Translations under genes and position numbers: made by a program
The notes under the pieces: model-generated
Databases searched by the model: none
Told to the model about the DNA's origin: nothing
Seen by the model: only the letters and a program-made list of their open reading frames with translations
In this document: one piece after another, positions 20,755-29,490 of the stretch
Layout: each line of letters starts with the position of its first letter
Numbering within the stretch: position 1 is the stretch's first letter
Source: a bacterium
GTDB taxonomy: Bacteria > Actinomycetota > Acidimicrobiia > Spongiisociales > Spongiisociaceae
Assembly (NCBI GenBank): GCA_028821235.1
Contig: JAPPGV010000026.1
Span: forward strand, 1 to 49,464
DNA: 49,464 bases
Direction: 5' to 3'

Positions 20755-21710
20755 TTCGTAGCGAACCAGTCGACCGTGGCCTTGATGCCCTCGTCAAAGG
20801 AGGTGCGGGGCCTCCAATCCAGCTCTCGACGTGCCCGGCTGCATTCGAGGGCGGAACGGGGAACGTCGCCGGCACGCGGTGGTCCGTGGTTCGCTCCGCC
20901 ACCGAAGCGGGCTTCTCGGGCCACCGCCCTGAACACCTCCAGGGTGCTGGTCTCGACGCCGGTGCCGATGTTGTAGACACCTCCCCCTCCCGTGTCCCCC
21001 GCCAGTACCAGCGCATCCACCACGTCCTCGACGTACACGTAGTCCCTGGTGTCATCGCCGGTTCCGAAGATGGTCGGGCGGGTCCTGTCCATGCAGGCCT
21101 TGGCGAAGATCGCCACAACACCTCCCTCGCCCGAGGAGTCCTGGCGTGGCCCGTAGACGTTGGCCGGGCGGACGACCGCGTAGTCCAGGTCTCGGAGCCG
21201 CTTCCACAGGTCCAGGTACTGCTCGGCCACCAGCTTGGAGAGGCCATAGGGCGACGCCGGATGCTTGGGGGTGTCCTCCGGTGTGGGGAGCGGGGCGTCC
21301 GGGCCGTAGATGGCGCCCCCGGTGGAGACGAACACCAGGCGGGGCATGCCGGCCAGCCGGGTCGCCTCCAGCAGGTTGAGGGTACCGGTGACATTGATGT
21401 CCGCATCCAGGCCCGGATCGGCCACGGAGACCGCCACCGATGTCTGGGCGGCCAGATGGAAGATCCGGTCAGGGGCGAACTTGGCGACTGCGGACGCCAG
21501 ATGCTCGGAGCGGATGTCCATCTGATGGACGCTCACCTTCCCGAACCGGCGGGCGTCGGCCAGGCGGGACAGGCGGCCCGACGAGAGGTCATCCACCACC
21601 AGGACCGACCAGCGGTCGGAGATCAGCCGGTAGACCAGGCTCGACCCCAGAAAGCCCGCACCCCCGGTCACCAGGGCTCGCCCTTGGGTGGGACCCCGGC
21701 TCCAGATCAT
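20751..21710 (-). CDS. NAD-dependent sugar nucleotide epimerase/dehydratase
   Basis: Extended short-chain dehydrogenase of 319 residues, similar to UDP-glucose 4-epimerases. It has the NAD-binding TGGAGFLGSS, HLAAQTSVAVSV, the STGGAIYG segment and the catalytic YGLSK. RPANVYGPRQ and the late DYVYVEDVVDAL complete the family pattern. It starts at an ATG overlapping the stop of the sugar dehydrogenase gene, so the two probably act on the same nucleotide sugar. The exact sugar (galactose, glucuronate or xylose series) is not resolved. Confidence 0.85.
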   Translation of the reverse strand: MIWSRGPTQGRALVTGGAGFLGSSLVYRLISDRWSVLVVDDLSSGRLSRLADARRFGKVSVHQMDIRSEHLASAVAKFAPDRIFHLAAQTSVAVSVADPGLDADINVTGTLNLLEATRLAGMPRLVFVSTGGAIYGPDAPLPTPEDTPKHPASPYGLSKLVAEQYLDLWKRLRDLDYAVVRPANVYGPRQDSSGEGGVVAIFAKACMDRTRPTIFGTGDDTRDYVYVEDVVDALVLAGDTGGGGVYNIGTGVETSTLEVFRAVAREARFGGGANHGPPRAGDVPRSALECSRARRELDWRPRTSFDEGIKATVDWFATN

Positions 21711-23050
21711 GACCGGCCCGTCCCCACGCCCCGGTAGGAGAGCCCCGCGGCCCGGACGGCCGCCGCATCCAGAAGGTTACGGGCATCCACCACCACCGAG
21801 CCCCGCATCACCGCCTTGACGGCCACCGGGTCGACCTGCCGGAATTGGGGCCACTCGGTCGCGACCAGCAGGACATCGGCCCCGTCCGCCGCGGCCAGCG
21901 GATCGGGCGACAACTCCATCCCCGGCATCGACAGAGAGGCCCGCGGGTCGTAGGCCCGGACGGCCGCGCCCGCTGCGGTCAGCCTCAGGGCGAGATCGGC
22001 AGCCGGCGACTCCCGGACGTCGTCCGTCCCCGCCTTGAACGCCAGACCCCACAGACCCACCGTCGCGCCGGACAGGTTCCCACCCACGGCGTCCGCGACC
22101 TTGCCGACGATCCTTCGCCTCTGGTCCTCGTTGACCTCCATCACAGCCCGGAGTAAGCGGAAGTCGTACCCGTGCCGTTCTGCCATCCCGCTCAGCGCGC
22201 GCGTGTCCTTCGGCAGGCAGGATCCACCGTAACCGGGTCCCGGCGCGAGGTAGTAGGAACCGATCCGGTGATCGCGGCCCACTCCCCTGAGCACGGCGGC
22301 CGCGTCAGCGCCTACTTCCTCGCACAGATTGGCGATCGAGTTCACGAAGCTGACCCGGGTGGCCAGATAGGCGTTGGCGGCGTACTTGATCATCTCCGCC
22401 GAGGCGGGATCGACCAGTACCCGCTCGCCCGGAAGGTCGCGGTACACGCCGGATGCGAGGACTTCCGCCGTGTGGGGGTCGGTCGAGCCGATGACGATCC
22501 GGTCCGGGTTCAAGAAGTCCTCCACCGCCGAGCCTTCCCGCAGGAACTCGGGATTGGATACAACCCCGACATCCCGTTCCGCGACAGCCGGCATCTGCGA
22601 GATCCGCCGGACGGTACCCACCGGAACGGTGGACTTGATGACCAGGACCGATCCGGCGGACAACGAGGGCGCCACGTCGGCGATCGCACGGTCCAGGGTG
22701 GAAGTGTCCACCGTTCCGCGATCGTCCGAGGGAGTGGGCAGGGCGATGAAGACCACCGACGCACCGTTCACGGCCTCCCGGTTGGATGCGTGGAAGCTGA
22801 GCCGCCCCGTAGCCCTGCCCTCGGATATGAGCGCCGCCAGGCCCGGCTCGTAGATTGGAACCCGTCCGGCCCGGAGGGCATCGAGTCTGGCCTCATCCCA
22901 CTCGCCCAGCCGGACTTCATGGCCAAGCCGAACCAGCCCGCCTGCCTGCACCAGGCCCACGTAGCCGGCCCCGATCACCCCTATCCGCATCTCGCGCAAG
23001 GCACTCGCCCCTGCCGGCCCCTCCCCGTCGTCCGCACCCGGACGGCTCAT
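21707..23050 (-). CDS. UDP-glucose / GDP-mannose 6-dehydrogenase family
   Basis: Oxidises C6 of a nucleotide sugar to a uronic acid in two NAD-dependent steps. The 447-residue protein has the Rossmann start MRIGVIGAGYVGLVQAGG, FIALPTPSDDRGTVD, SNPEFLREGSAVEDF, the central KYAANAYLATRVSFVNSIAN and the catalytic cysteine in GYGGSCLPKDT. ATG 23050 is preferred because GGAGG lies seven bases before it. The gene follows the LCP ligase and overlaps the epimerase, so this is likely a surface polysaccharide unit. Confidence 0.92.
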   Translation of the reverse strand: MSRPGADDGEGPAGASALREMRIGVIGAGYVGLVQAGGLVRLGHEVRLGEWDEARLDALRAGRVPIYEPGLAALISEGRATGRLSFHASNREAVNGASVVFIALPTPSDDRGTVDTSTLDRAIADVAPSLSAGSVLVIKSTVPVGTVRRISQMPAVAERDVGVVSNPEFLREGSAVEDFLNPDRIVIGSTDPHTAEVLASGVYRDLPGERVLVDPASAEMIKYAANAYLATRVSFVNSIANLCEEVGADAAAVLRGVGRDHRIGSYYLAPGPGYGGSCLPKDTRALSGMAERHGYDFRLLRAVMEVNEDQRRRIVGKVADAVGGNLSGATVGLWGLAFKAGTDDVRESPAADLALRLTAAGAAVRAYDPRASLSMPGMELSPDPLAAADGADVLLVATEWPQFRQVDPVAVKAVMRGSVVVDARNLLDAAAVRAAGLSYRGVGTGRS

Positions 23051-23051
23051 G

Positions 23052-24464
23052 TCAACCTCCGAGGACCGCATCGGCGGCCAGCGCGTCTGCGCCCAGGATC
23101 ACCACCGCATCCAGGCTGTCGTCCACCGAGCCTGCCTCCACCAACCCGAAGCCCAGCATCTCCACTACCTTCCGGCCGATCTCGTGGTCATAAGGACGCA
23201 CTCGCACCACCGTGTTGTCGAAGTCGAATGAGGCGGCGTCCCCCACCCCGACCGAGCCGGACACTCCGTCATGGTCCTCGAACCAGGCCGCCCACTGGCT
23301 GGCCTGTGCATTGCCACCGTTGCCGTTCAACACCTTCAGGCGGAGTTCCTGCTGCTGCTCCGATGCGCCGGTCGGCACAGCAGCACCGATGAAAGCGGCC
23401 AGGACCTCGTTCGCCTCGGGTTGTCTCGGATGCAGGTAGTAGACGCCGTTCTCCGTACTCTCCCATACCGGCAGCGAGTAGACCTGGATGTTGCCCCTGT
23501 TCAGGTTGCGCGCCGCCCAGCCCAGTTCCAGGAGACGCTGGGCGTCCAGACCGGCATCGATCACCAGATGCTCCCCGGCGGCTCGGAGCACGGCCGGTAT
23601 GTCGAACACGATCGTCCAGCGCTTGGCGGACTCCAGCATGGCGAACAGAAGGCTCTGCTGCCGGCGGATCCTGCCCAGATCGTTGGCGTCGATGCTGACC
23701 CAGGCGTTGCCCCGGCGCTCCTGGTAACCCCGGGACCGGGCGTAGGCCAGCGCCTCCTTACCGTCCAGGAGTTGAACGCCGGCTTCGACGTCAAGGCCCG
23801 ACTTGAGGTCGCGGGCCGGGTAGGCGAAGGTGATCTCGACCCCTCCCAGGGCATCGACGATGCTGGCGAACCCGTAGAAGTCCATCTCCACGTAGTGGTC
23901 GATCTGGACGCCGGTCAACTCTTCCACCGTGGAGACCATCAGGTCGCCGCCACCCAGCGCGAGGGCGGCGTTCAGCTTGACAAGCCCGTATCCGCCTATA
24001 TCGACCTGCAGGTCACGGGGCAGGCTGAGAACCCTGGCCTCATCACCGTCGAGGGTGGCGAGCATGATCACATCGGCCCGGTTGCCGTCCAGCCGGTCGT
24101 TGATCTCCAACTCGTCCGGGAGACCCTCGCGCGTGTCGCCCCCGACCACGAGGAAGGTGACCGGCGCCAGGGGCTCGGGTGGCGACTCCTCAACGGCAGG
24201 TGTGCCGGGGTTGGCAGGGATGGTGGAACCCGTTGGTTCGGTCACCACGGGCACCACCGGCTCCGGCTCCCGGGCCAGGCTCGGGATGGAAGTGGTCGGA
24301 ATCGCCTCGATGGCCTCCCGAGCACCCACCAGGTAATAGAGGATCCCCCCGAAGACCACCACGTTGATGGCGATCAGACCGATGATGAGGCGCATCCAAC
24401 GCCGTCGGGTAGGCGACGGTTCGGACGCGGCTGCGTTCTCGTTGGTGGAGTCTTGGGTGCTCAT
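23052..24464 (-). CDS. LytR-CpsA-Psr (LCP) family glycopolymer ligase
   Basis: Attaches polysaccharide or teichoic-type polymers from a lipid carrier to peptidoglycan. The 470-residue protein has a short cytoplasmic tail, one membrane helix (about 24-46), a Pro/Glu-rich linker, then the LCP domain with RADVIMLATLDGDEARVLSLPRD, VDALGGVEI and GKEALAYARSRG, which carry the conserved Arg and Asp residues. A C-terminal LytR_C-like domain follows (about 375-470). The next two genes make or modify a uronic-acid sugar, consistent with attachment of a charged glycan. The ATG is followed by MSTQDSTNEN and preceded by GGAGG-like TCCTCCC on the plus strand. Confidence 0.88.
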   Translation of the reverse strand: MSTQDSTNENAAASEPSPTRRRWMRLIIGLIAINVVVFGGILYYLVGAREAIEAIPTTSIPSLAREPEPVVPVVTEPTGSTIPANPGTPAVEESPPEPLAPVTFLVVGGDTREGLPDELEINDRLDGNRADVIMLATLDGDEARVLSLPRDLQVDIGGYGLVKLNAALALGGGDLMVSTVEELTGVQIDHYVEMDFYGFASIVDALGGVEITFAYPARDLKSGLDVEAGVQLLDGKEALAYARSRGYQERRGNAWVSIDANDLGRIRRQQSLLFAMLESAKRWTIVFDIPAVLRAAGEHLVIDAGLDAQRLLELGWAARNLNRGNIQVYSLPVWESTENGVYYLHPRQPEANEVLAAFIGAAVPTGASEQQQELRLKVLNGNGGNAQASQWAAWFEDHDGVSGSVGVGDAASFDFDNTVVRVRPYDHEIGRKVVEMLGFGLVEAGSVDDSLDAVVILGADALAADAVLGG

Positions 24465-24496
24465 GGGAGGACAGCCGATGTTACTCAGCCCGGCTG

Positions 24497-24685
24497 TCAT
24501 CCACAGCACGCATCCATGGATGGCCCGGACCACGGATGGCCCGACCCTGCCACCTCCCCGATGACCTCGCCCTTGCGTTCCTTGCAGTCCGGACACACCC
24601 AGACTGCCGGCACCCTGGCGCCTTCCACCACCAGCGTGCGGTACTCGTGACCGCAGTCAGGGCAGGCGATCAGCAGAACCGGCAC
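24497..24685 (-). CDS. small zinc-ribbon protein, 62 residues
   Basis: Two CPDC knuckles (CPDCGHEYRT near residue 8 and CPDCKERKG near residue 31) form a likely zinc ribbon; the C-terminus ends DACCG. The start is GTG at 24685, preceded by GGAGGGA, and lies inside the last 29 bases of the upstream lyase gene, so it is the last member of that operon. Its function is unknown. Because it accompanies the putative coenzyme M genes it could deliver sulfur or metal, or bind the enzymes, but the sequence alone does not show this. Confidence 0.65.
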   Translation of the reverse strand: MPVLLIACPDCGHEYRTLVVEGARVPAVWVCPDCKERKGEVIGEVAGSGHPWSGPSMDACCG

Positions 24686-26213
24686 GGCTCCCTCCCCCTC
24701 CGCCTGTTCGGCTCTGCGCCAGGGCAGTGGCCTCGGTGATCAGGGAATCCCTGGCCGCGTCCTGGGCCGCTCGCGATGCTGTCCCCCATTCCCGGGAATG
24801 CCGTACCCGCAGTGACACCGACGCGCAGTGCTCGAGAACCCGGCGGGGCGCCGATCCGCCGATCGAGTCCCGGGAGGCGACCATGGCCGCCACGTCGTCC
24901 ATTTCCGGCTCCGACTTCGCCGGAACGGACCCGGTCGGCTCAAACCCGGCAGCGCGGGCCGCTTCGGCCAGACGGGCGGCCGAGACCTGCTCCTCCCCCG
25001 CCCCGGCAGCTTGCGCCACCGCCCGGGCAACGACTCGATAGGCGCTCCTGTAGTCGAGACCCCCTTCCAGGACCAGACGGTCTGCCAGATCGGTCGCCGT
25101 AGTGAAGTTCGTTGCCGCGTCCTCGGCCAGCCTCGCGACGTTCACCTCCAGGGAGCCGACCACCTCGGTTGCCAGGCGCACCAGCCGGGTGGCGAGTTCC
25201 ACCGCTCCCACCACCTCCCCGTACAGGTGGAGCCAGTTGTCGGTTCTGGCGGATGGAGTCCGCTGGGTGACCATCAGTCCGGTGACCCTGCCGATGAGGG
25301 TTCCGCAGCCGCCGCGGATCACCGCGAGAGCGTAGGGGTTGCGCTTCTGCGGCAAGAGCACTGACGCCCGCGACGACGATCCCCCCAAGGTCACGTAGCC
25401 GAACTGCGGGCTGGCAAAGATCTCGAGGTCCTCGGCCAGGCGATCGACCGCCAGTGCCGCCTGCATGGCTGCCACACCACAGTCGATCATCGGATCACCC
25501 GACCACATGCCGTCGCGGATGTGGGCGGTGGGCTGGTCGAAGCCCTGCCGCGCCGCCATGCGGGAGCGGTCCACCGGAATCGGCGTTCCGCCGACACCGC
25601 CGGACCCTGCGGGTGATTGGTTGATCAGCCGGTAGCAATGGCGGACCCGGTCGAGGTTCCGGATGCCCTGCTCGGCGAAGCCGGCCAGATAGTGGCCGAA
25701 TGTCGACGGCTGGGCGGGCTGCAGATAGGTGGTGTCGTTCCACAGCGCATCCGCCAACTCTTCGGACCGCCTGACCAGCACCTCGGTGCACGCGGCAACC
25801 GCTTCATGGAGCGCCAGGAGCCGGTCCCGGAGCGCCAGGCGGATGGCGATGCGTCCGGCTTCCCGCCTGGTACGGCCGGTCGGCAGCCATCCGGCCCGGG
25901 ATCCCAGGCGGCGCTCGAGCTCCCGTTCCCGGCTGTTGTAGGCGTCCCCGTAGACCGGATCGTAAGGGAAGGAAGCAGGATCGGTGTCCAGGAAGTCGAG
26001 CAGCTCCCGGCAGAGCGCCGCCGCCGCCGCCTTTGGCGCCACGCCGGCCGCGACCAGCTCGATAACGTGGCTGAGGTCGGCCAGGCACAAGCCCTCGTGA
26101 AGGATGGCGGCGTCCGCCACCTCGAGGCGGTAACCGGCCGCCACCAGCTCCGGGGATGGGCCTGATCCGAGCGGCCCATCCGCTCCCAGATAGCCCTCGG
26201 GCGGCTGGATCAT
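24657..26213 (-). CDS. aspartase/fumarase-superfamily lyase (ArgH-like), probable coenzyme M synthesis
   Basis: 518 residues from the ATG that overlaps the PLP-enzyme stop; an upstream extension of the frame only mirrors that enzyme. Superfamily regions are visible: DTTYLQPAQPSTFGHYL (the TxxQxAQP type), and the flexible loop ending in LLPQKRNP. In this loop the usual GSSxMP is ASVLLP, so Ser284 stays but the second Ser, normally the catalytic one, is Val285. In the bacterial CoM operon of Xanthobacter two such lyases (XcbC1, XcbD1) perform phosphate elimination and a decarboxylation-type step. The present gene best matches the ArgH-annotated one (XcbD1) by context. Housekeeping argininosuccinate lyase is unlikely given the lost residue and neighbours. 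Confidence 0.68.
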   Translation of the reverse strand: MIQPPEGYLGADGPLGSGPSPELVAAGYRLEVADAAILHEGLCLADLSHVIELVAAGVAPKAAAAALCRELLDFLDTDPASFPYDPVYGDAYNSRERELERRLGSRAGWLPTGRTRREAGRIAIRLALRDRLLALHEAVAACTEVLVRRSEELADALWNDTTYLQPAQPSTFGHYLAGFAEQGIRNLDRVRHCYRLINQSPAGSGGVGGTPIPVDRSRMAARQGFDQPTAHIRDGMWSGDPMIDCGVAAMQAALAVDRLAEDLEIFASPQFGYVTLGGSSSRASVLLPQKRNPYALAVIRGGCGTLIGRVTGLMVTQRTPSARTDNWLHLYGEVVGAVELATRLVRLATEVVGSLEVNVARLAEDAATNFTTATDLADRLVLEGGLDYRSAYRVVARAVAQAAGAGEEQVSAARLAEAARAAGFEPTGSVPAKSEPEMDDVAAMVASRDSIGGSAPRRVLEHCASVSLRVRHSREWGTASRAAQDAARDSLITEATALAQSRTGGGGGSRAGSADRLP

Positions 26214-27157
26214 GCCGCCGAACTCCCGTGGAAGAGGTTCAGGGTTCCGCCGGTGACCAGGAACAGCACCGGCCCCCGGACCTCGCCGGCCTGCCGGATG
26301 AGGTCGGCCAGCGCGCAGGAGCCGTACTCGGGATCGAGGAAGACGCCTTCCGTGCTGGCCATCAGCCTGGCGGCGGCGTCGACCTCCAGAGGGTCGGGGT
26401 CCAAGTGGTCGGTGACCTGCCACCGGACCGGGTACCGGTGAGCCACTTCCAGGATGTCGAGGGAGGCCTCGGATATGTCCTCGATACGGCGCTGGCACTC
26501 CTCGATGGGGCGATGGACCGCCGCGCCCACCACCCGCGGGCCGCCGGCCCGCCGCCGGTAGCCGGCCACCAGGCCGGCCATCGTGCCGCACGATCCCGCC
26601 GCCAGCCACATTGCCTCGAACCGGACTCCTGCCCCTTGCGCCTGGTCATCGATCTCGTCGACCGCGGCGACGTACCCCAGTGCCCCGACCGGACCGGCGC
26701 CGCCCCGGCCCACCACGTATGGACGGCGACCCTCTTCCCGCAGGCACGCTTCCACCCGGTCGAGGAGCGGATCGACGGAGGCTCGCACCGGGCTACCGGT
26801 GAAGCGGATCCGTAGGTTGTCCAAGCGGTCGAGCAGGTCGACCCCGCTGGTGCCTGCCGGTGGCCGGTCTCCGAACAGCACCAGTTCGCAATCGAGGCCT
26901 CTGGCGGCCGTGGCGGCGGCCGCGGCCAGGACCCAGTTGGAACGCGGTCCTCCGCCGGTCACGAACACGTCGGCGCCGGCCTCGCGGCAGGCGCCCATAT
27001 GGAACTCGATCGCCCGGGCCTTGTTGCCACCCAGGCCGACACCGGTCAGGTCGTCCCGCTTCAGCCAGATCGACGAGCCGAGTTCCTCGGAGAGCCGGGG
27101 CGCGAACGTGAGCGGCGTCGGCAGGTTCGCCAGGGCTATCCGAGCGGGGGCGGTCAA
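26210..27157 (-). CDS. xcbE1: D-cysteine desulfhydrase-like PLP enzyme, probable XcbE1-type
   Basis: Fold-type II PLP enzyme, 315 residues. It has the N-terminal TPLTFAPRLSEELGSSIWLKRDD, the PLP-lysine motif GLGGNKARA (Lys46), and a phosphate-binding AAGSCGTMAGLV. Related enzymes are D-cysteine desulfhydrase and ACC deaminase. In the known bacterial coenzyme M pathway a member of this family performs the thiolation step, so I propose that role. The start is TTG overlapping the stop of the upstream lyase (TTGA), and its stop overlaps the next lyase start. This close packing with two fumarase-superfamily genes is the main argument for CoM synthesis over amino acid degradation. Confidence 0.72.
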   Translation of the reverse strand: MTAPARIALANLPTPLTFAPRLSEELGSSIWLKRDDLTGVGLGGNKARAIEFHMGACREAGADVFVTGGGPRSNWVLAAAAATAARGLDCELVLFGDRPPAGTSGVDLLDRLDNLRIRFTGSPVRASVDPLLDRVEACLREEGRRPYVVGRGGAGPVGALGYVAAVDEIDDQAQGAGVRFEAMWLAAGSCGTMAGLVAGYRRRAGGPRVVGAAVHRPIEECQRRIEDISEASLDILEVAHRYPVRWQVTDHLDPDPLEVDAAARLMASTEGVFLDPEYGSCALADLIRQAGEVRGPVLFLVTGGTLNLFHGSSAA

Positions 27158-28500
27158 CCGGCCGCCCTTATCACCCGGTCCACGAACCGGGGCCCCGCAC
27201 CCATTACCCGGCCGAGGTCGGCCTGCTCCTCGATGTCCGACCGGCTCAGGTGGGCGGGAATCCGAGGATCGCGCATGAGCGCTTCGGTAAACGGGAGCCC
27301 CTCCTCGACGCCCCGCATGGCCGCCTCGTACACGATGTCGTGGGCGGTGTGCTTACCGACCCGGTCGGCCAGCAACCGCATGACCGGCTCGGCGAACACG
27401 GATCCCCCGCGGGCATCGATGTTGGCCCGCATCCGCTCTGCGTCGGCCTCGAGGCCCTCCACCAGCATCACCGCGTAGCGGGTGGCCGAGAGGGTCAGGG
27501 CTGCCGCCTCGGGGAGGGCGATCCACTCGGCCTTCCACGCTCGACCGTCCCGCTCGTGGAGCTGGATCATCGACTCGGTCATGACGGAGGCACCCGCGCG
27601 CACCAGCCTGGCCAGCGTGTCCAGGTGCTCCGACAACTCCGGGTTGCGCTTCTGGGGCATGGTGATGCTCCCCACGGTGCCCTCGATGAAGGGCTCCCGG
27701 ACCTCTCCTATCTCCAACCGCTGCAGCTCCATGATCTCGTTGCCGATCTTGGCGATGGTGGTAGCGACCATCGCCAGCAGGTGCACGAACTCGGCGGGTC
27801 CGTCCCTACTGGTGATCCAGGGGATCGAGGGAACGCCCAGATCCATCCGGCGGGCGAAGGCGTCCAGCAGATCGAGCGCCTGCTCGCCCCAGAACTCCAG
27901 CGTGCCGAGAGCGCCGCCCAACTGGACCACCTCCCATCGACTCCGCCCGTCCGCGAGCCGCTGCCGGTGCCTGCCCAGCTCCGCCGCCCAGACGGCCGTC
28001 TTGAAACCGAACGGGATGGGCAGGCCCGGCTGGGCGTGCGTGCGACCCATCATCGGGGTGGTGCGATGATCACGGGCCAGCACCAAGGCAGCGGCCTCCA
28101 GGCGGGCCAGGTCCCTCTCCAGCAGATCGCCGACGGATCGCATCACCGTGGCGGTCCAGGTGTCGGTCAGGTCCTGGACCGTTGCGCCGTAGTAGACCCA
28201 TTCCCGGGCGGGCTCCGGGAGGGTGGCTCGCAACACCCGGATCAGGCCCAGGGTGGAGTGGCCGGTCGCCCGGGTCTCCGTGGCGATGCGGTCCAGGTCG
28301 ATCTCGGCCCCGGTGGCATGGTCCCTGATGTGCCGGGCGGCCCCTGCCGGCACCAGGCCGACCTCGGCCTGGGCCTCGGCGAGGGTGGCGAGAATGTCAA
28401 GCCAGGCCCGGAAGCGGGACTCCTCCCCCAGGATGGACCGGGCCTCTTCGGTACTCCACAGGTGCCCGTAGACGACGGAGTCGCCCAGGTGGATGCTCAT
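27154..28500 (-). CDS. aspartase/fumarase-superfamily lyase (PurB/CMLE-like), probable coenzyme M synthesis
   Basis: 448 residues. The three superfamily regions are present: WVYYGATVQDLTDTW, MMGRTHAQPGLPIPFGFK, and the signature GSITMPQKRNPELSEHL. The normal GSSxMP is GSITMP: Ser278 stays but the position of the catalytic second serine is Ile279. The protein resembles adenylosuccinate lyase or carboxymuconate cycloisomerase, yet sits in an operon with a PLP enzyme and a second lyase. The Xanthobacter XcbC1 protein, also of this superfamily, eliminates phosphate from phosphosulfolactate to give sulfoacrylate; this gene is the better candidate for that step. ATG 28500 overlaps the preceding stop codon. 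Confidence 0.68.
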   Translation of the reverse strand: MSIHLGDSVVYGHLWSTEEARSILGEESRFRAWLDILATLAEAQAEVGLVPAGAARHIRDHATGAEIDLDRIATETRATGHSTLGLIRVLRATLPEPAREWVYYGATVQDLTDTWTATVMRSVGDLLERDLARLEAAALVLARDHRTTPMMGRTHAQPGLPIPFGFKTAVWAAELGRHRQRLADGRSRWEVVQLGGALGTLEFWGEQALDLLDAFARRMDLGVPSIPWITSRDGPAEFVHLLAMVATTIAKIGNEIMELQRLEIGEVREPFIEGTVGSITMPQKRNPELSEHLDTLARLVRAGASVMTESMIQLHERDGRAWKAEWIALPEAAALTLSATRYAVMLVEGLEADAERMRANIDARGGSVFAEPVMRLLADRVGKHTAHDIVYEAAMRGVEEGLPFTEALMRDPRIPAHLSRSDIEEQADLGRVMGAGPRFVDRVIRAAG

Positions 28501-29435
28501 CCGGCGGGAACGAGCGCGTCAAGGCCCACCAGCAACCGCAATGCCTGCCTCACCTCGTCGAGGTTGGCACCCCACGGCACCACCGCCCGGTTGCCGTCGA
28601 ACTCCACGCCCCGCTCCAGCATGCAGCACTTGATGAGCCAGCGACCATCCGGGCGGGCTTCCTCGACCCGCCGCTTGGGGCAGATGTCGACCTGGGTCGG
28701 TTCGCTGCCGTAGAAGTGACGGTGGAATTGCATCGAGCGCTCGCAGCCGATCATCACCCACTCATCGGGCGCCGGCGGCCGGGTGTCGAGATATGCCATG
28801 TCGGCTGCCAACTCGGTGCCGGCCCCGCGGCACGGGAGAAGGTAGGAGTCCGACGGGGCCGTAGCAGCCAGATCGTCGAAGGTGACCGCGTCAAGGACCA
28901 GGTCCACGGGTGGCATGTCCTCATCGAACTCCACCACCTGCCGGGCCTGGTCCAGCAACTTGGGCGGCAGGGGCGGGGTCACCTCGGTTACGAACACGCG
29001 CACCGGATCGGGCTCCCAGATGAAGTTGATGTGCTCGAACCGGCCCTTCACCACGAAGGCGGAGACGCCGGGGCGTCCATGGCTGATCGCCGCCCCGGCC
29101 AGGGCGGTGGCGTTCCCCACGTCAATCGTGGGATCCTCGATCAGCTGGGTGCGGTCGGGGCCCGACCAGACCTCGACATCCACCACCGGCACGAACAACT
29201 CGTCCGAAGCGGCCCGCGCCACCGCCGCCAGGCCCACCGCTTCGTCGTGGATGAGGGCGATGTAGTCGGTGCGCCGGTAGACCTCCCGCCCGCTGAGGTA
29301 CTCCCGCATGAAGTCGGGTTGCGGATCCTCGTCCACATGCTGGACCGACAATCCCCGGTAGGGATGGGCGCGGGCGTTGGCTGACGGTTGCTCGGCTGCC
29401 GCCGTGCTCGTGACGGTCCCGGATTCGGCGCGCAT
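28497..29435 (-). CDS. conserved-looking protein of unknown function, first gene of the CoM-type operon
   Basis: 312 residues; I do not recognise the family. There is no signal peptide, membrane helix or Rossmann GxGxxG. Notable stretches are EYLSGREVYRRTDYIALIHDEAVG, FVVKGRFEHINFIWEPDPVRV, QFHRHFYGSEPTQVDICPKR and RWLIKCCMLERGVEFDG, with three Cys in the last 70 residues. A TAGAAT -10 box lies six bases before the ATG, so this is the first gene and probably leaderless. Four genes follow with overlapping starts and stops. It may supply a step not covered by the lyases and PLP enzyme, for example the final reduction, or it may act as a scaffold. Confidence 0.7.
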   Translation of the reverse strand: MRAESGTVTSTAAAEQPSANARAHPYRGLSVQHVDEDPQPDFMREYLSGREVYRRTDYIALIHDEAVGLAAVARAASDELFVPVVDVEVWSGPDRTQLIEDPTIDVGNATALAGAAISHGRPGVSAFVVKGRFEHINFIWEPDPVRVFVTEVTPPLPPKLLDQARQVVEFDEDMPPVDLVLDAVTFDDLAATAPSDSYLLPCRGAGTELAADMAYLDTRPPAPDEWVMIGCERSMQFHRHFYGSEPTQVDICPKRRVEEARPDGRWLIKCCMLERGVEFDGNRAVVPWGANLDEVRQALRLLVGLDALVPAG

Positions 29436-29447
29436 GGGGTGATTCTA
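29436..29447 (-). promoter_or_regulatory. -10 box of the CoM-type operon
   Basis: Minus-strand TAGAAT (29447-29442), then CACCCC, then the ATG at 29435. This is the same spacing and box as at 5112, and implies a leaderless message. The -35 region is not recognisable. Confidence 0.5.
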
Positions 29448-29490
29448 GGAGAACCACGCCCCTCCCGGCGGCCCGGTCCACGGCCTAGGT

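Noticed and set aside
24657-26609. A 650-residue version of the lyase
   Set aside because: The first 130 residues are the PLP-enzyme gene read in another frame. The ATG overlapping its stop, at 26213, is the better start.
24657-28500. argH and purB as amino acid and purine genes
   Set aside because: Both lack the second signature serine, lie in one operon with a PLP enzyme, and have no arginine or purine genes nearby.
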